Assembly (NCBI GenBank): GCA_943331105.2
Contig: CALQKH020000002.1
Span: 248,001-312,000 of the forward strand
Reading direction: 5' to 3'
DNA length: 64,000 nt
Source of the DNA: Akkermansia muciniphila
GTDB taxonomy: Bacteria > Pseudomonadota > Gammaproteobacteria > Burkholderiales > Burkholderiaceae_C
Part shown: positions 1 through 9,000 of the stretch, piece after piece
Numbering within the stretch: position 1 is the first letter of the stretch
Layout of the letters: every line of letters begins with the position of its first letter
The notes under the pieces: model-generated
Databases searched by the model: none
What the model was told of the DNA's origin: nothing
Seen by the model: the letters and a program-made list of their open reading frames with translations, nothing else
Translations under genes and position numbers: made by a program

Positions 1-116
1 GCCTGGGCATTGCACTTTTGGAGTCCATCGACAACGATGACCCGACAGCCCTGATCGGGCTGCCGCTCATCCGCACGGCCCGACTGCTGCGCCAAGCTGG
101 AGTCAAACTCCTTTGA
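1..116 (+). CDS. Maf-family nucleotide pyrophosphatase, C-terminal fragment
   Basis: Only the last 37 codons are inside the window; the reading frame starts at base 3 and ends with TGA at 114-116. The visible tail contains the run ALIGLPLIRTARLLRQAGV, which resembles the C-terminus of Maf/YceF proteins (the IGLPL...LLR pattern). Family members hydrolyse non-canonical or methylated nucleoside triphosphates. The stop codon overlaps the TTG start of the next gene (TTGA), so the two are probably translationally coupled. The subgroup cannot be told from this piece. Confidence 0.7.
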   Translation, partial: LGIALLESIDNDDPTALIGLPLIRTARLLRQAGVKLL

Positions 117-886
117 ACACCCCCACACCACCCAAGGGTCGCCTGTTTTTGGTGCCCACCCCCCTCGACTTCGGTTGTGCAGCGCAAGCGCCCATCCAGG
201 ATGTGCTGCCGAGCCACACCTTGGTTTGCGCCGCGCGCATCCAACACTGGGTGTGTGAAAACGCCAAAAGCACCCGGGCATTTTTGAAGCGCGTGGGCGA
301 AACCCACAGCTTGATCGCGTCTCTCCCCGAACAGACCATCACCGAACTGCCTCGCCACGTGCACAAAAAAGGCGATCACCAATCGGGTTTTGATGGCAAG
401 CCCCTCTTGGCCGCGGCTTTGCAGGGGCATGATGTGGGTTTGGTCAGTGAAGCAGGCATGCCTGCGGTCGCCGACCCCGGTAGCTCTGTGGTGCGCGCGG
501 CGCACGATTTGGGCATCACCGTGGTGCCCTTGGTGGGCCCGGTATCGCTGCTGCTGGCCCTGGCCGCCAGTGGTCTCAATGGCCAAAATTTCGCGTTTGT
601 GGGGTACTTACCGCAAGACACAGCGGAGCGGTCAGCGCGCCTTAAACAACTGGAATCGTTGGCCCTCAAAACCGGGCAAACCCAGCTGTGGATCGAAACC
701 CCTTACCGCAATGCCGCCATGTTGAGCGGCTTGCTGCAAAGCCTACAAACCCAAACCAGGCTGGCCATTGCCAGCGGCCTGACCTTGCCATCTGTGAATA
801 TCCAAAGCCACAGCGTGGGCCAATGGAAAAAGGGCCTCAAAGGCCCTGATGGACACACGCCCGCGGTCTACGCCATCGGGCCTTGA
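113..886 (+). CDS. RsmI-like SAM-dependent methyltransferase (tetrapyrrole methylase fold)
   Basis: A 257-residue protein with the tetrapyrrole methylase fold. Recognisable RsmI-type segments are VSEAGMPAVADPGS near residue 108, VVPLVGPVSLLLALAASGL near 135-155 and FVGYLP near 162. RsmI itself 2'-O-methylates C1402 of 16S rRNA, but this protein is shorter and diverged, with WIETPYRN where RsmI has a YESTHR-like segment, so it is better called an RsmI-like paralogue of unknown substrate. The TTG start is chosen because it overlaps the stop of the Maf gene and directly precedes the conserved N-terminus. The gene ends 19 bases from the convergent sppA stop. Confidence 0.8.
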   Translation: MNTPTPPKGRLFLVPTPLDFGCAAQAPIQDVLPSHTLVCAARIQHWVCENAKSTRAFLKRVGETHSLIASLPEQTITELPRHVHKKGDHQSGFDGKPLLAAALQGHDVGLVSEAGMPAVADPGSSVVRAAHDLGITVVPLVGPVSLLLALAASGLNGQNFAFVGYLPQDTAERSARLKQLESLALKTGQTQLWIETPYRNAAMLSGLLQSLQTQTRLAIASGLTLPSVNIQSHSVGQWKKGLKGPDGHTPAVYAIGP

Positions 887-905
887 TTTTTGGAATGTGC
901 GGTGA

Positions 906-1922
906 TCAGCGCAAGACCGCCGTGCGGTTCAACACACGAACAGAGCCCTCGCCCACCGCAACACCAAATCGCTTGACCAAGCGTTCGGCCACGTTTTCAC
1001 GCTGGGTGTAATCGATCACGTCAGGCGCTTTCACCACGTCTCTGGCCACGCCATCGATGCTGCCCAAACTGTCGGCCAAACCCAGATCCACGGCTTGCTG
1101 CCCGCTCCAAAACAAACCACTGAACATGTCTGGATGGTTTTTGAGCCGATCTCCCCTGCCCTTTTTCACCACGTCAATGAACTGCTTGTGGATTTGATCC
1201 AACATGGCCTGTGCATGCAAGCGCTGGGGCGCGGTTTGAGGACTGAAAGGGTCAAGAAAACCTTTGTTCTCACCGGCCGTCATCAAACGCCGCTCAACCC
1301 CCAACTTGTCCATCAAGCCTGTGAATCCAAAGCCATCCATGAGGACGCCAATGCTGCCAACCAGACTGGCTTTGTCCACAAAAATTTGATCGGCAGCTGC
1401 GGCAATGTAGTAAGCCGCCGAGGCACAAGACTCTTCCACCACGGCATAAATGGGTTTTTTGTGCAATGCCCGCAAGCGGTTGATCTCGTCGTTGATCAAC
1501 CCGGCTTGTACCGGACTGCCGCCGGGTGAATTGATCAACAACACCAAAGCCTTGGATCCGGGGTCTTCAAGTGCGGTACGCATGGAGGACATGATGTTTT
1601 CTGCACTGGCCTCCGTGTCAGAAGAAATTTCACCCACGATGGTGACCAAGGCTGTGTGCGGGAAGCTGGTACTGGTCGCAGGCGAGCCGAAACTAAAGAC
1701 TTGCCACAGAACAAAAACAACAATGCCCATCCAAGTCAAACGCAATCCCACTTTCCAACGGCGATCGCTTTGCTGCTCTTTCAAATTGGCAAAAGCCAGT
1801 TTTTCCAAGGTTTCGCGCGCCCAACTTTCCTGCGTGGCCAAAGCGGGCGCATGGACAGCGTCAGCCGAAGGCAAAGGAGAGTTTTCAAGGGGCTTGGACG
1901 TGTTGTCCTGGGGTTCTTGCAT
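906..1922 (-). CDS. sppA: Signal peptide peptidase SppA-type protease (S49 family)
   Basis: A 338-residue membrane protease of the short S49 type that degrades cleaved signal peptides. One transmembrane segment lies at about residues 58-80. The SPGG motif is near 132. The candidate nucleophile serine is in ESCASAAYY (about residue 168) and the general-base lysine in AGENKGFLDP (about 220). The 52-residue spacing equals that of the Ser/Lys dyad in Bacillus SppA. An ATG start at 1922 is preferred over a TTG at 1928 that overlaps the stop of the upstream Rieske gene. It is last in the rluC-HAD-Rieske-sppA set on this strand. Confidence 0.88.
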   Translation of the reverse strand: MQEPQDNTSKPLENSPLPSADAVHAPALATQESWARETLEKLAFANLKEQQSDRRWKVGLRLTWMGIVVFVLWQVFSFGSPATSTSFPHTALVTIVGEISSDTEASAENIMSSMRTALEDPGSKALVLLINSPGGSPVQAGLINDEINRLRALHKKPIYAVVEESCASAAYYIAAAADQIFVDKASLVGSIGVLMDGFGFTGLMDKLGVERRLMTAGENKGFLDPFSPQTAPQRLHAQAMLDQIHKQFIDVVKKGRGDRLKNHPDMFSGLFWSGQQAVDLGLADSLGSIDGVARDVVKAPDVIDYTQRENVAERLVKRFGVAVGEGSVRVLNRTAVLR

Positions 1923-1924
1923 GG

Positions 1925-2290
1925 TCAAAATTCGAGGGGTTTTAAGTTATAAGCAGTATGCCAGTGAACCACACCTTCACGCTCTGACAAGTCTATTTTG
2001 ACCAAGCCGCCTCGACACGGACCACCGGAGCAAGCACCGGTATCAGGCTGGTAAGTGGCGCCGTGCGTGGCGCACATCAACCAACGACCGGTGTTGTCAA
2101 AAAACCGGTCCGGTTGGTAATCCATCTCCATGGCCACATGGGTACAGCGGTTCAGATAGGCGTGCACCTGGCCTTGGTAACGGATGGCAAAAGCCCGGCA
2201 AGTCTGCCCGGCGTACACGATGTCAAAGGGCACAGCCCGCCCCCCGTTGACCAGGTCGGCGCTGTTGCACAAAGGGACTGTAGGCTCCAT
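1925..2290 (-). CDS. Small Rieske [2Fe-2S] protein
   Basis: A 121-residue single-domain Rieske protein. The cluster ligands are visible as CTH near residue 48 and CATH near residue 73. There is no membrane anchor and no oxygenase catalytic domain, so it is probably a soluble electron-transfer or NirD-like protein. It lies 12 bases after the HAD phosphatase gene and its end touches the sppA start, so it is co-transcribed with them. The electron-transfer partner is not apparent nearby. Confidence 0.8.
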   Translation of the reverse strand: MEPTVPLCNSADLVNGGRAVPFDIVYAGQTCRAFAIRYQGQVHAYLNRCTHVAMEMDYQPDRFFDNTGRWLMCATHGATYQPDTGACSGGPCRGGLVKIDLSEREGVVHWHTAYNLKPLEF

Positions 2291-2302
2291 GAACGCTCCG
2301 GA

Positions 2303-2971
2303 TCAGGCGTGTTGCAGCAACCAATCGTGCAGATCACGCACGCTGTGCGCCACATGACGCGGTTTCAGGGCATGGAAGGCCTCGGGCTCGTGAGCGCCGT
2401 AACTCACGCCCACGCTGGCACACCCGGCATTCAGCGCCATTTGCAGGTCGTGCGTGGTGTCTCCAACCATCAAGGTGCGCTCGGGTTCAACGCCAAACTC
2501 GCGCATCAACTCGTGCAGCATCAAGGGGCTGGGCTTGCCCGCAGTTTCATCGGCCGTGCGTGATCCGTCAAAACGGTGACGCAACTCGACCGCCTGCAGG
2601 GCCTCGTTCAGGCCATGGCGGCTTTTGCCGGTGGCCACCGTCAGCCAGTGGTGCCGGGCTTTCAGTTCGTCCAACATGACCAGCACGCCATCAAACAGGC
2701 TGATGTCGTTTTGGTGCTGAAGGTAATGGTGCCGGTAGCGTTCACCCAGGGCCGGGTATTTGTCCTTGGGTACATCGGGTGCGGCATGGGCCAACGCTGG
2801 CAAGAGGGACATGCCGATCACAAAAGAGGCCGCTTCTCGACTGGGCTCTTGCCCTCCCACATCGACCACCGCCCGCTGAATGCAGCGGGTGATGATGGCG
2901 GTGGAATCGAACAATGTGCCGTCCCAATCAAAAGCGATCAGGTCAAACTGACGGGGTCTGGAGTTGGGCAT
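2303..2971 (-). CDS. HAD-superfamily phosphatase, phosphoglycolate phosphatase-like
   Basis: A 222-residue HAD hydrolase. Motif I is DWDGTLFDST near residue 14 with the nucleophilic Asp, motif II is VATGKS near 115, and motif IV is MVGDTTHDLQMALNAG near 170. An alpha-helical cap sits between motifs I and II, as in the Gph subfamily. The gene overlaps the 3' end of rluC by 29 bases, an arrangement common in Burkholderiales. Phosphoglycolate is the likely but unproven substrate. Confidence 0.85.
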   Translation of the reverse strand: MPNSRPRQFDLIAFDWDGTLFDSTAIITRCIQRAVVDVGGQEPSREAASFVIGMSLLPALAHAAPDVPKDKYPALGERYRHHYLQHQNDISLFDGVLVMLDELKARHHWLTVATGKSRHGLNEALQAVELRHRFDGSRTADETAGKPSPLMLHELMREFGVEPERTLMVGDTTHDLQMALNAGCASVGVSYGAHEPEAFHALKPRHVAHSVRDLHDWLLQHA

Positions 2972-3959
2972 GGTTGATGTAGGTTTTCAATTCAGAAGGT
3001 AAATCGGCTTGCAGAGCAACGCGCTCGGCGGTCACCGGGTGGTTGAACTGCAAACGCCAAGCGTGCAAAAACATGCGTTTCAGGCCTGGGCTGGCCCCCG
3101 GCCTTTGCAACTGACGGTTCCAATCGAAATCACCGTATTTGTCGTCGCCCGCAATCGGGTGACCTTGCGAAGCCAGGTGGACCCGAATCTGGTGGGTGCG
3201 CCCAGTCTTGATGGTCACCTCCAGCAGCGTGGCACCCGGCAGGCGCTGCGCCACCTTGACCAGCGTGATCGAACGCATGCCGTCCGGGTCTTCTGCCGTG
3301 GTCACGCGCACGCGGCGCTCGCCTTCTTGACCATCTTGGCCAGGCAGCAGGAATTTATGCAACGGCTGGTCGATCACCTTGAGTTTGGAGGGCCAATCCC
3401 CTTTGACCAGCGCCAAATAGGTTTTACCGGTCTCGCGCTCACGAAATTGGTCTTGCAGATGTTTCAAAGCGCTGCGCTTTTTGGCTACCAGCAAAATGCC
3501 GCTGGTGTCACGGTCCAGGCGGTGCACCAATTCCAATAATTTGGCGTGCGGGCGGGCCTGGCGCAACTGCTCAATCACACCAAAACTCACCCCGGAGCCG
3601 CCATGCACGGCCACCCCTGACGGTTTGTCGATGGCCATCAGGCTGTCGTCTTCAAGCAAAACCGGAAATTCACGGCCAGGAGCAGGGTGCGCGACTTTCT
3701 CGGCCACTTTTTCAGAAACGCGTACAGGCGGCAAACGCACCTCGTCGCCGTTTTCCAGACGGGTTTCGGCCGAAGCCCGGCCCTTGTTGATGCGAACCTC
3801 ACCGCTTCGGATGATGCGGTAGACGTGCGTTTTGGGCACGCCTTTCAGATGACGCATTAAAAAGTTGTCCAAACGCTGCCCCGCCGACTCTTCGTCCACC
3901 AACAACCATTTGACAACAGGCGTGGTATCGGCCGTCTTGGACCCTATAATGTGATTCAC
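2943..3959 (-). CDS. rluC: 23S rRNA pseudouridine synthase RluC
   Basis: A 338-residue RluA-family enzyme. An S4 RNA-binding domain occupies about residues 15-75 (QRLDNFLMRHLKGVPKTHVY). The catalytic motif HRLDRDTSG near 145 contains the active-site Asp, and GRTHQIRVHL near 250 is the conserved C-terminal signature. The enzyme isomerises uridines 955, 2504 and 2580 of 23S rRNA in E. coli. The frame is open further upstream, but that extension has no family similarity; a GTG at 3959 just before the S4 domain is the most likely start. It is divergent from rne, the usual arrangement in proteobacteria. Confidence 0.9.
   Translation of the reverse strand: MNHIIGSKTADTTPVVKWLLVDEESAGQRLDNFLMRHLKGVPKTHVYRIIRSGEVRINKGRASAETRLENGDEVRLPPVRVSEKVAEKVAHPAPGREFPVLLEDDSLMAIDKPSGVAVHGGSGVSFGVIEQLRQARPHAKLLELVHRLDRDTSGILLVAKKRSALKHLQDQFRERETGKTYLALVKGDWPSKLKVIDQPLHKFLLPGQDGQEGERRVRVTTAEDPDGMRSITLVKVAQRLPGATLLEVTIKTGRTHQIRVHLASQGHPIAGDDKYGDFDWNRQLQRPGASPGLKRMFLHAWRLQFNHPVTAERVALQADLPSELKTYINHAQLQTPSV
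3945..3950 (+). promoter_or_regulatory. Candidate -10 box for rne
   Basis: A perfect TATAAT lies at 3945-3950 on the plus strand, at the rluC start region, about 600 bases before the rne start codon. A TTGACA at 3910-3915 is 29 bases away, too far to pair normally, so the -35 element is uncertain. Use of this box would give rne a leader of roughly 590 bases. Confidence 0.4.
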
Positions 3960-4550
3960 TGGCAGTTGGCTGTAAGTGGTTGATTCAAATGGAAATGAAT
4001 TCCTGCAAAGCTGGAGTTTAGTCCACCACCACCGCGCCAAACCAGATGGTCGATGCCACCCTCGGCACGATTTTGCAGACTGAAGGCCAGCGCCGACAGT
4101 GGCAAAACGCCCCGGAGGTTGGGCCGACGCCCAGAAACCCAGATACGGAATACCCCAAGTTGAGCAGCCCCCGAGGCTGCTCAACGGATCAAAGCGAGAT
4201 GGTTGTGTTGTTCGGAACTTTGCTGATGTGGATGAGATGGCTCACGAAGCCATGCGTCTTTGTCACGCCTTGTGACCGGCAGTTTGTCTTAGACACCGGG
4301 GGAAACCCCCGGCAGTGGACGAATATCCGCACACCTTTTGACTCGCCCCATCCACGCGCCACGACACCCATTCCTGTGCGCATGCACAGCTGAGTGGTCG
4401 GTCTACTTCGGCAGTTCCCTTCGTTTCAGGCGTCAGCTCCGGCAACGTGGGCTTTGCGGTTCTCAAGAACGCAAAGCCGGTTGTGTAAACAGGTTTTGAG
4501 TGCGGTCACTTTCTGCGCCAAAGCCAAGCTGAACAGAAAAGGAATGCATC
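3960..4550 (+). promoter_or_regulatory. Long structured 5' leader of rne
   Basis: This 590-base gene-free stretch separates rluC from rne. It contains three strong hairpins on the plus strand: a perfect 10-base-pair stem at 4160-4184 with a 5-base loop, a 7-base-pair G/C stem with an AAA loop at 4296-4312, and a 12-base-pair stem with one bulge at 4450-4478. A smaller GTCAC/GTGAC hairpin lies at 4262-4276. No convincing protein is encoded. In E. coli, RNase E represses itself by cleaving its own structured leader; a similar role here is inferred. Confidence 0.6.
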
Positions 4551-7500
4551 ATGAAACGGATGCTGATCAACGCCACGCAAGCTGAAGAGCGACGCTTGGC
4601 CATCGTCGATGGACAAAAACTCCTTGACTACGAAATCGAAATCGAAGGCCGCGAGCAACGCAAGGGCAACATCTATAAAGCTGTGGTGACCCGCGTCGAG
4701 CCCTCACTAGAGGCCTGTTTCGTTGACTATGGTGAAGACCGCCACGGTTTTTTGCCCTTCAAGGAAATCTCGCGCCAATACTTTGCTGAAGGCGTGTCCG
4801 TCAGCCAAGCCCGCATCCAAGACGTCATCAAAGAGGGCCAATCCCTGTTGGTGCAAGTCGAAAAAGAAGAGCGCGGCAACAAAGGCGCAGCCCTCACTAC
4901 CTTTGTCAGCTTGGCTGGCCGCTACGTGGTGCTCATGCCCAACAACCCGCGCGGTGGTGGCGTCAGCCGTCGCATTGAGGGCGACGACCGGGCCGAGCTC
5001 AAAGAAGCGATGGACCAACTGGAATACCCCAAGGGCATGTCCATCATCGCCCGCACCGCAGGCATTGGCCGCTCCGCGCCCGAGCTGCAATGGGACCTGA
5101 ACTACCTCCTTAAGCTGTGGTCCGCCATCGACGGCGCCACACAGGGCAAAGGTGCATTCCTGATTTACCAAGAATCGTCGCTGGTCATCCGCGCGATTCG
5201 TGACTATTTCAACAATGACATCGGCGACATCCTGATCGACACCGATGACATTTATGACCAGGCTCAACAGTTCATGAGCCACGTCATGCCAGAATTCGCG
5301 CCCCGCGTGAAACGTTACCGAGACGACGCGCCACTGTTTTCCCGCTTCCAGATCGAGCACCAAATCGAATCGGCTTACGCCCGCACCGTGCAACTGCCGT
5401 CCGGGGGGGCCATCGTGATCGACCACACCGAAGCTTTGGTGTCGGTGGACGTGAACTCGGCCCGAGCCATCAAGGGCGGCGACATCGAAGAAACCGCCAC
5501 CCGCACCAACTTGGAAGCTGCCGACGAAGTGGCCCGCCAGATGCGTTTGCGCGATCTGGGCGGCCTGATCGTGATCGACTTCATCGACATGGAAGAGGCC
5601 AAGAACCGCCGCGAGGTAGAAAACCGCTTGCGCGATGCGCTGCGCCAAGACCGTGCGCGCGTGCAATTCGGCTCGATCAGCAAGTTTGGCCTGCTGGAGA
5701 TGAGCCGCCAACGCTTGAAGCCTGCCTTGAGCGAGGGTGCGTCCATCCCCTGCCCTCGTTGCGGTGGTGCGGGCCACATCCGCGACACCGAGAGCTCGGC
5801 ACTGCAGATCTTGCGAATCATCCAGGAAGAGTCCATGAAGGACAACAGCGCCGCCGTGCACGCCCAAGTGCCCGTCGAAGTCGCATCTTTCCTGCTCAAC
5901 GAAAAGCGCTCCGAAATCGCCAAGATCGAGCTGCAGCAACGCATCAACGTGCTGCTGGTGCCCAACAAATCGCTTGAAACACCGCACTACAAGCTTGAGC
6001 GCTTGAAGCACGACGACCCGCGCCTGGACCGCATCGAAGCCAGCTACAAGATGGCGGAAGAGATCGAAGACGCGACCACCGTGACGCGCCGCTCCCAAGA
6101 GCCCACCAACAAACAAACGCCTGTCATCAAAGGCGTGCTGCCGGATGCACCTGCCCCCATGGCGCCGGTCAAGGCCGAGGCCCCTGTTGCCAAATCAACA
6201 GCCAAAGTGCCAGCACCTGCGCCAGTGCCTGCGGCCCCAGCCAGGGGTGGCTTCTTGACTTGGTTGAAGAACCTGTTCAGCGGGACGTCTTCTGAACCTG
6301 CTCCTGCAACTGCAGACAAAAAAGACGACAAGGCTCGCGATGCCCGCCGTGATGGTGGCCGTGGCGATGGTCGGCGTGGTGGGCGCGATGGTCGGCGCGG
6401 CGAACGCAGCGAAGCTGTCACGGGCGAAGTTCGCACGCCACGCGAAGGCGCTCGCCGAGGCGAAGGTCGAACTGAAGGCCGTGATGGCGAAACTCGGCCA
6501 GCGCGTGCTGAACGCACAGAACGTGGCGAGCGCACTGAGCGAGGTGAACGTCCCGCTCGCGAGGGCCGTCGCGAGGGCCGATCCGAAGTGCGTGCTGAAG
6601 GTCGGGGTGAGGGGCGCACCGACACACGTGCAGAAGCCCGCGCCGATGCGCCGCCAGAGCTCAATGCCGATGGCACCGAAGTGCGCCAGGAACGTGCGCC
6701 GCGCGAAGGTCGCCGCGACCGAGGTGAGCGTGGCGGTGAAGGACGTCGTGAACGCGGTGATCGGGGGGAACGTCGCCAAGCCGATGCGTCTGGCCCAGAG
6801 CTGAATGCCTCCGAAACATCGGCCAGCGCAGCGCTTAGCTTGGACGGCAACCAGTCGACCGAAGGCACCAACAGCACAGAAAACACCGGTGAGCGCCGTG
6901 AGCGCCGTTCACGTGACCGGTACGGTCGTGATCGCCGGGAGCGCAACGGTGAAACGCGTCAAGACAATGCGCCAGAAGAAGGCCAGGCTGAAATTGCAGC
7001 GTCATCAGACACGCCAGCCACAACTCCGGCGCAAGCCGAAGAGCGGCCGGCTGGACGTTCATACTTTGAACGTGCTCAGGCTTCATCTGCACCAGCGCCA
7101 TCAGCAACAGCACCGGACAGTCTCATCCCAGTGATTCCCGAAGCAGCACCGATGGCCGCAGCAGCCGCATCTTCAGCCGCCTTGGCAGAAGAAACACCCG
7201 CCAAAGCGCCTGCACCAACGCCGTTACCAACGCCGATCTCTGCACCTGTAACCGCTACGCCTGTTGCACCCGCAACGACCATGGCCTCAGCACCGACTGC
7301 AGCAACGACGCCAGCAGCACCCGTCAAGGGACTGCCGACCGTCAGCAGCTTCGATCTGCCCATCGAGAGCTTGGCGCAAATTGCCCAATCGTCTGGTTTG
7401 GTTTGGGTCAACTCTGACATGGCCAAAGTAGCTGCAGTGCAAGCGGCCATCGCTGCCGAACCCCAAGCAGTGCGTGTACCACGCGAGCGTCCTCCAGCTG

Positions 7501-7574
7501 TGGTCCTTGATGAAGGTCCCTTGGTCTTGGTGGAAACGCGCAAAGACCTGAACACACTGAAGGTACCCTTCTGA
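4551..7574 (+). CDS. rne: Ribonuclease E
   Basis: A 1007-residue endoribonuclease that starts mRNA decay and processes rRNA and tRNA. An S1 domain lies at about 37-120. The catalytic DNase-I-like core includes VDVNSARA near 300 and DFIDMEE near 345, with the metal-binding Asp residues. The zinc-link CPRCGG near 400 joins the dimer. After about residue 500 the protein is low complexity: an Ala/Pro segment, then an Arg/Glu/Gly-rich stretch at about 585-790 (repeats such as GERTERGERP), then another Ala/Pro segment. The tail ends in a conserved-looking piece near LAQIAQSSGLVWVNS. The N-terminus MKRMLINATQAEERR is canonical and follows an AAAAGGA ribosome site. Confidence 0.96.
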   Translation: MKRMLINATQAEERRLAIVDGQKLLDYEIEIEGREQRKGNIYKAVVTRVEPSLEACFVDYGEDRHGFLPFKEISRQYFAEGVSVSQARIQDVIKEGQSLLVQVEKEERGNKGAALTTFVSLAGRYVVLMPNNPRGGGVSRRIEGDDRAELKEAMDQLEYPKGMSIIARTAGIGRSAPELQWDLNYLLKLWSAIDGATQGKGAFLIYQESSLVIRAIRDYFNNDIGDILIDTDDIYDQAQQFMSHVMPEFAPRVKRYRDDAPLFSRFQIEHQIESAYARTVQLPSGGAIVIDHTEALVSVDVNSARAIKGGDIEETATRTNLEAADEVARQMRLRDLGGLIVIDFIDMEEAKNRREVENRLRDALRQDRARVQFGSISKFGLLEMSRQRLKPALSEGASIPCPRCGGAGHIRDTESSALQILRIIQEESMKDNSAAVHAQVPVEVASFLLNEKRSEIAKIELQQRINVLLVPNKSLETPHYKLERLKHDDPRLDRIEASYKMAEEIEDATTVTRRSQEPTNKQTPVIKGVLPDAPAPMAPVKAEAPVAKSTAKVPAPAPVPAAPARGGFLTWLKNLFSGTSSEPAPATADKKDDKARDARRDGGRGDGRRGGRDGRRGERSEAVTGEVRTPREGARRGEGRTEGRDGETRPARAERTERGERTERGERPAREGRREGRSEVRAEGRGEGRTDTRAEARADAPPELNADGTEVRQERAPREGRRDRGERGGEGRRERGDRGERRQADASGPELNASETSASAALSLDGNQSTEGTNSTENTGERRERRSRDRYGRDRRERNGETRQDNAPEEGQAEIAASSDTPATTPAQAEERPAGRSYFERAQASSAPAPSATAPDSLIPVIPEAAPMAAAAASSAALAEETPAKAPAPTPLPTPISAPVTATPVAPATTMASAPTAATTPAAPVKGLPTVSSFDLPIESLAQIAQSSGLVWVNSDMAKVAAVQAAIAAEPQAVRVPRERPPAVVLDEGPLVLVETRKDLNTLKVPF

Positions 7575-7604
7575 TCGAGGCACGGGTGTCTTGAGTCAAC
7601 ATGA

Positions 7605-7631
7605 AAACGGGCCTCAATGGCCCGTTTTTTT
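7605..7631 (+). terminator. Intrinsic terminator after rne
   Basis: A 9-base-pair stem (AAACGGGCC / GGCCCGTTT) with a TCAAT loop is followed by a run of T. It lies 31 bases after the rne stop. Confidence 0.88.
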
Positions 7632-7698
7632 GGCGAGTCCCTCAGCTCATGAGCTTCAGGCTTGCATTTACAAGATCAATTGCCAAAGCGATTTGAGA

Positions 7699-8994
7699 TC
7701 AATGGGCAGCGCACTGTGCGGCTTGTTTCCATGCCAGTAAGGCCTCATCAGCATCTTGGCGTTGCTCGGCCAATTCAGCAAGCGCCATCCATGCTTTTCG
7801 CTTGAGCGATGGGCTCTCCAAACTTTTCGTGGCTTGGGTCAACAACCCCTGGGCCTTCCCCCAAAGGCGATGGCGCAGACACAGCATGCCGGCCAAATAC
7901 TGCAAATGAGCAGCCCTGGGCTGTGCTTGCTGGGCACTCTCTAATCGGGCAAGCCAGACCAGTGCGTCAGGGGCATCGACGCCCGGCAAACAAGCATCCA
8001 GGGCATGTACCACACCAAGCAACTGATCTGACGACCAGTCCCGGTTTGACGACTGAACCAGTGCCCACAGGTCTTGCAACCAGGACCGCGCGGTTTGGGG
8101 GTCCCCCTCCAATTGCAACCATCGCACAACCGCTTGCGATGCCACCTCGGGCATCAAGCGCTGCGCTGGTGTCAAGCGCAGCCAAGTGCGCTGCAAGGTG
8201 TCCGCATCGTGCGTGTGTGAGATCAACTCCAAGACCAAGCGTGACACCAAACTTTCAGCGGCAGCGGGGGAAAAAGCCTTGTGCTTGGCCAGCAATGTGG
8301 CCGTCTCCAGCGCCTGTGCTGGCTGTCCGGACAAGCGGGCGGCTTTGAGCTGAAGTCGCATGGCCACCATGCGCCGACCGGCAGCAGGCGGTAATGCTTT
8401 GATTTTTCCCAAACTGGCAGCAGCATCACGGTCGTCCAACAACCAACGCGCCGACCGCAACAAAGAGCCCTCCATCAAGGTTTGGCCAGCGCTGCTTTGG
8501 TTATCGGCCGCTTGTGCCAAAGCCAAATTCAAATGGTGTTGCCGCTGTGCTTTGTCTTGCAATGCATGGCTGGCCTCGGCTGCCATGATGTGCGCCAGAG
8601 TTCGCAATGCAGCGGCATGCTCCAAATTCACACCCGCTGCCGCCAGCAATGCCTCTTTGTCCAAGGTTTGCTCGGCCGACTTTCGGGCCCGCAAAAATCG
8701 CCCCGCCATGAAGTGTCCGATTGAATCGAGCAAAGCGGCGTGGCTGGCTCTTTCTTTTTGTTGCAAACGCCAGCGCTGGGCTTTTTGGGGCAATGAAAAA
8801 AAAGCCTCCAGCGCTCGCTGGGCAAGTATCACCAGCAAAATCACCGACAAAACCATCAAAAAAGCGAGGTTGAGCGAGATGTCCACCCGGTGAGGGTAAA
8901 GAAACAAACTCACCGTGCCTTGGTTGTTTCCCGCAAGCCAAGCCCCAGCGGCAGCCAAGGCGAACAAAATGATGAGCCACAGAGCTGCACGCAT
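7699..8994 (-). CDS. hemY: Haem biosynthesis-associated protein HemY (TPR)
   Basis: A 431-residue inner-membrane protein of the HemY family. Two hydrophobic segments lie at about residues 4-22 and 40-62 and flank a short periplasmic loop. They are followed by a long alpha-helical, TPR-like soluble region rich in Ala and Leu. This is the gamma/beta-proteobacterial HemY, not protoporphyrinogen oxidase; its biochemical role in haem synthesis is not settled. It is last in the hemC-hemD-hemX-hemY series and follows hemX by 6 bases. Confidence 0.87.
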   Translation of the reverse strand: MRAALWLIILFALAAAGAWLAGNNQGTVSLFLYPHRVDISLNLAFLMVLSVILLVILAQRALEAFFSLPQKAQRWRLQQKERASHAALLDSIGHFMAGRFLRARKSAEQTLDKEALLAAAGVNLEHAAALRTLAHIMAAEASHALQDKAQRQHHLNLALAQAADNQSSAGQTLMEGSLLRSARWLLDDRDAAASLGKIKALPPAAGRRMVAMRLQLKAARLSGQPAQALETATLLAKHKAFSPAAAESLVSRLVLELISHTHDADTLQRTWLRLTPAQRLMPEVASQAVVRWLQLEGDPQTARSWLQDLWALVQSSNRDWSSDQLLGVVHALDACLPGVDAPDALVWLARLESAQQAQPRAAHLQYLAGMLCLRHRLWGKAQGLLTQATKSLESPSLKRKAWMALAELAEQRQDADEALLAWKQAAQCAAH

Positions 8995-9000
8995 GTTGAT

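Noticed and set aside
3910-3950. TTGACA and TATAAT as one sigma-70 promoter for rne
   Set aside because: The spacer would be 29 bases, far outside the usual 16-18; only the -10 box is kept, with low confidence.
4707-6116. A 469-codon open frame antisense to rne
   Set aside because: It lies fully inside the conserved catalytic half of rne and its translation shows no recognisable domain; it is a codon-bias shadow.
6044-6946. A 300-codon Ser/Arg-rich frame antisense to the rne tail, and other frames over the same repeats
   Set aside because: The repeats in the RNase E tail produce low-complexity frames in several phases; none has a domain or ribosome site.
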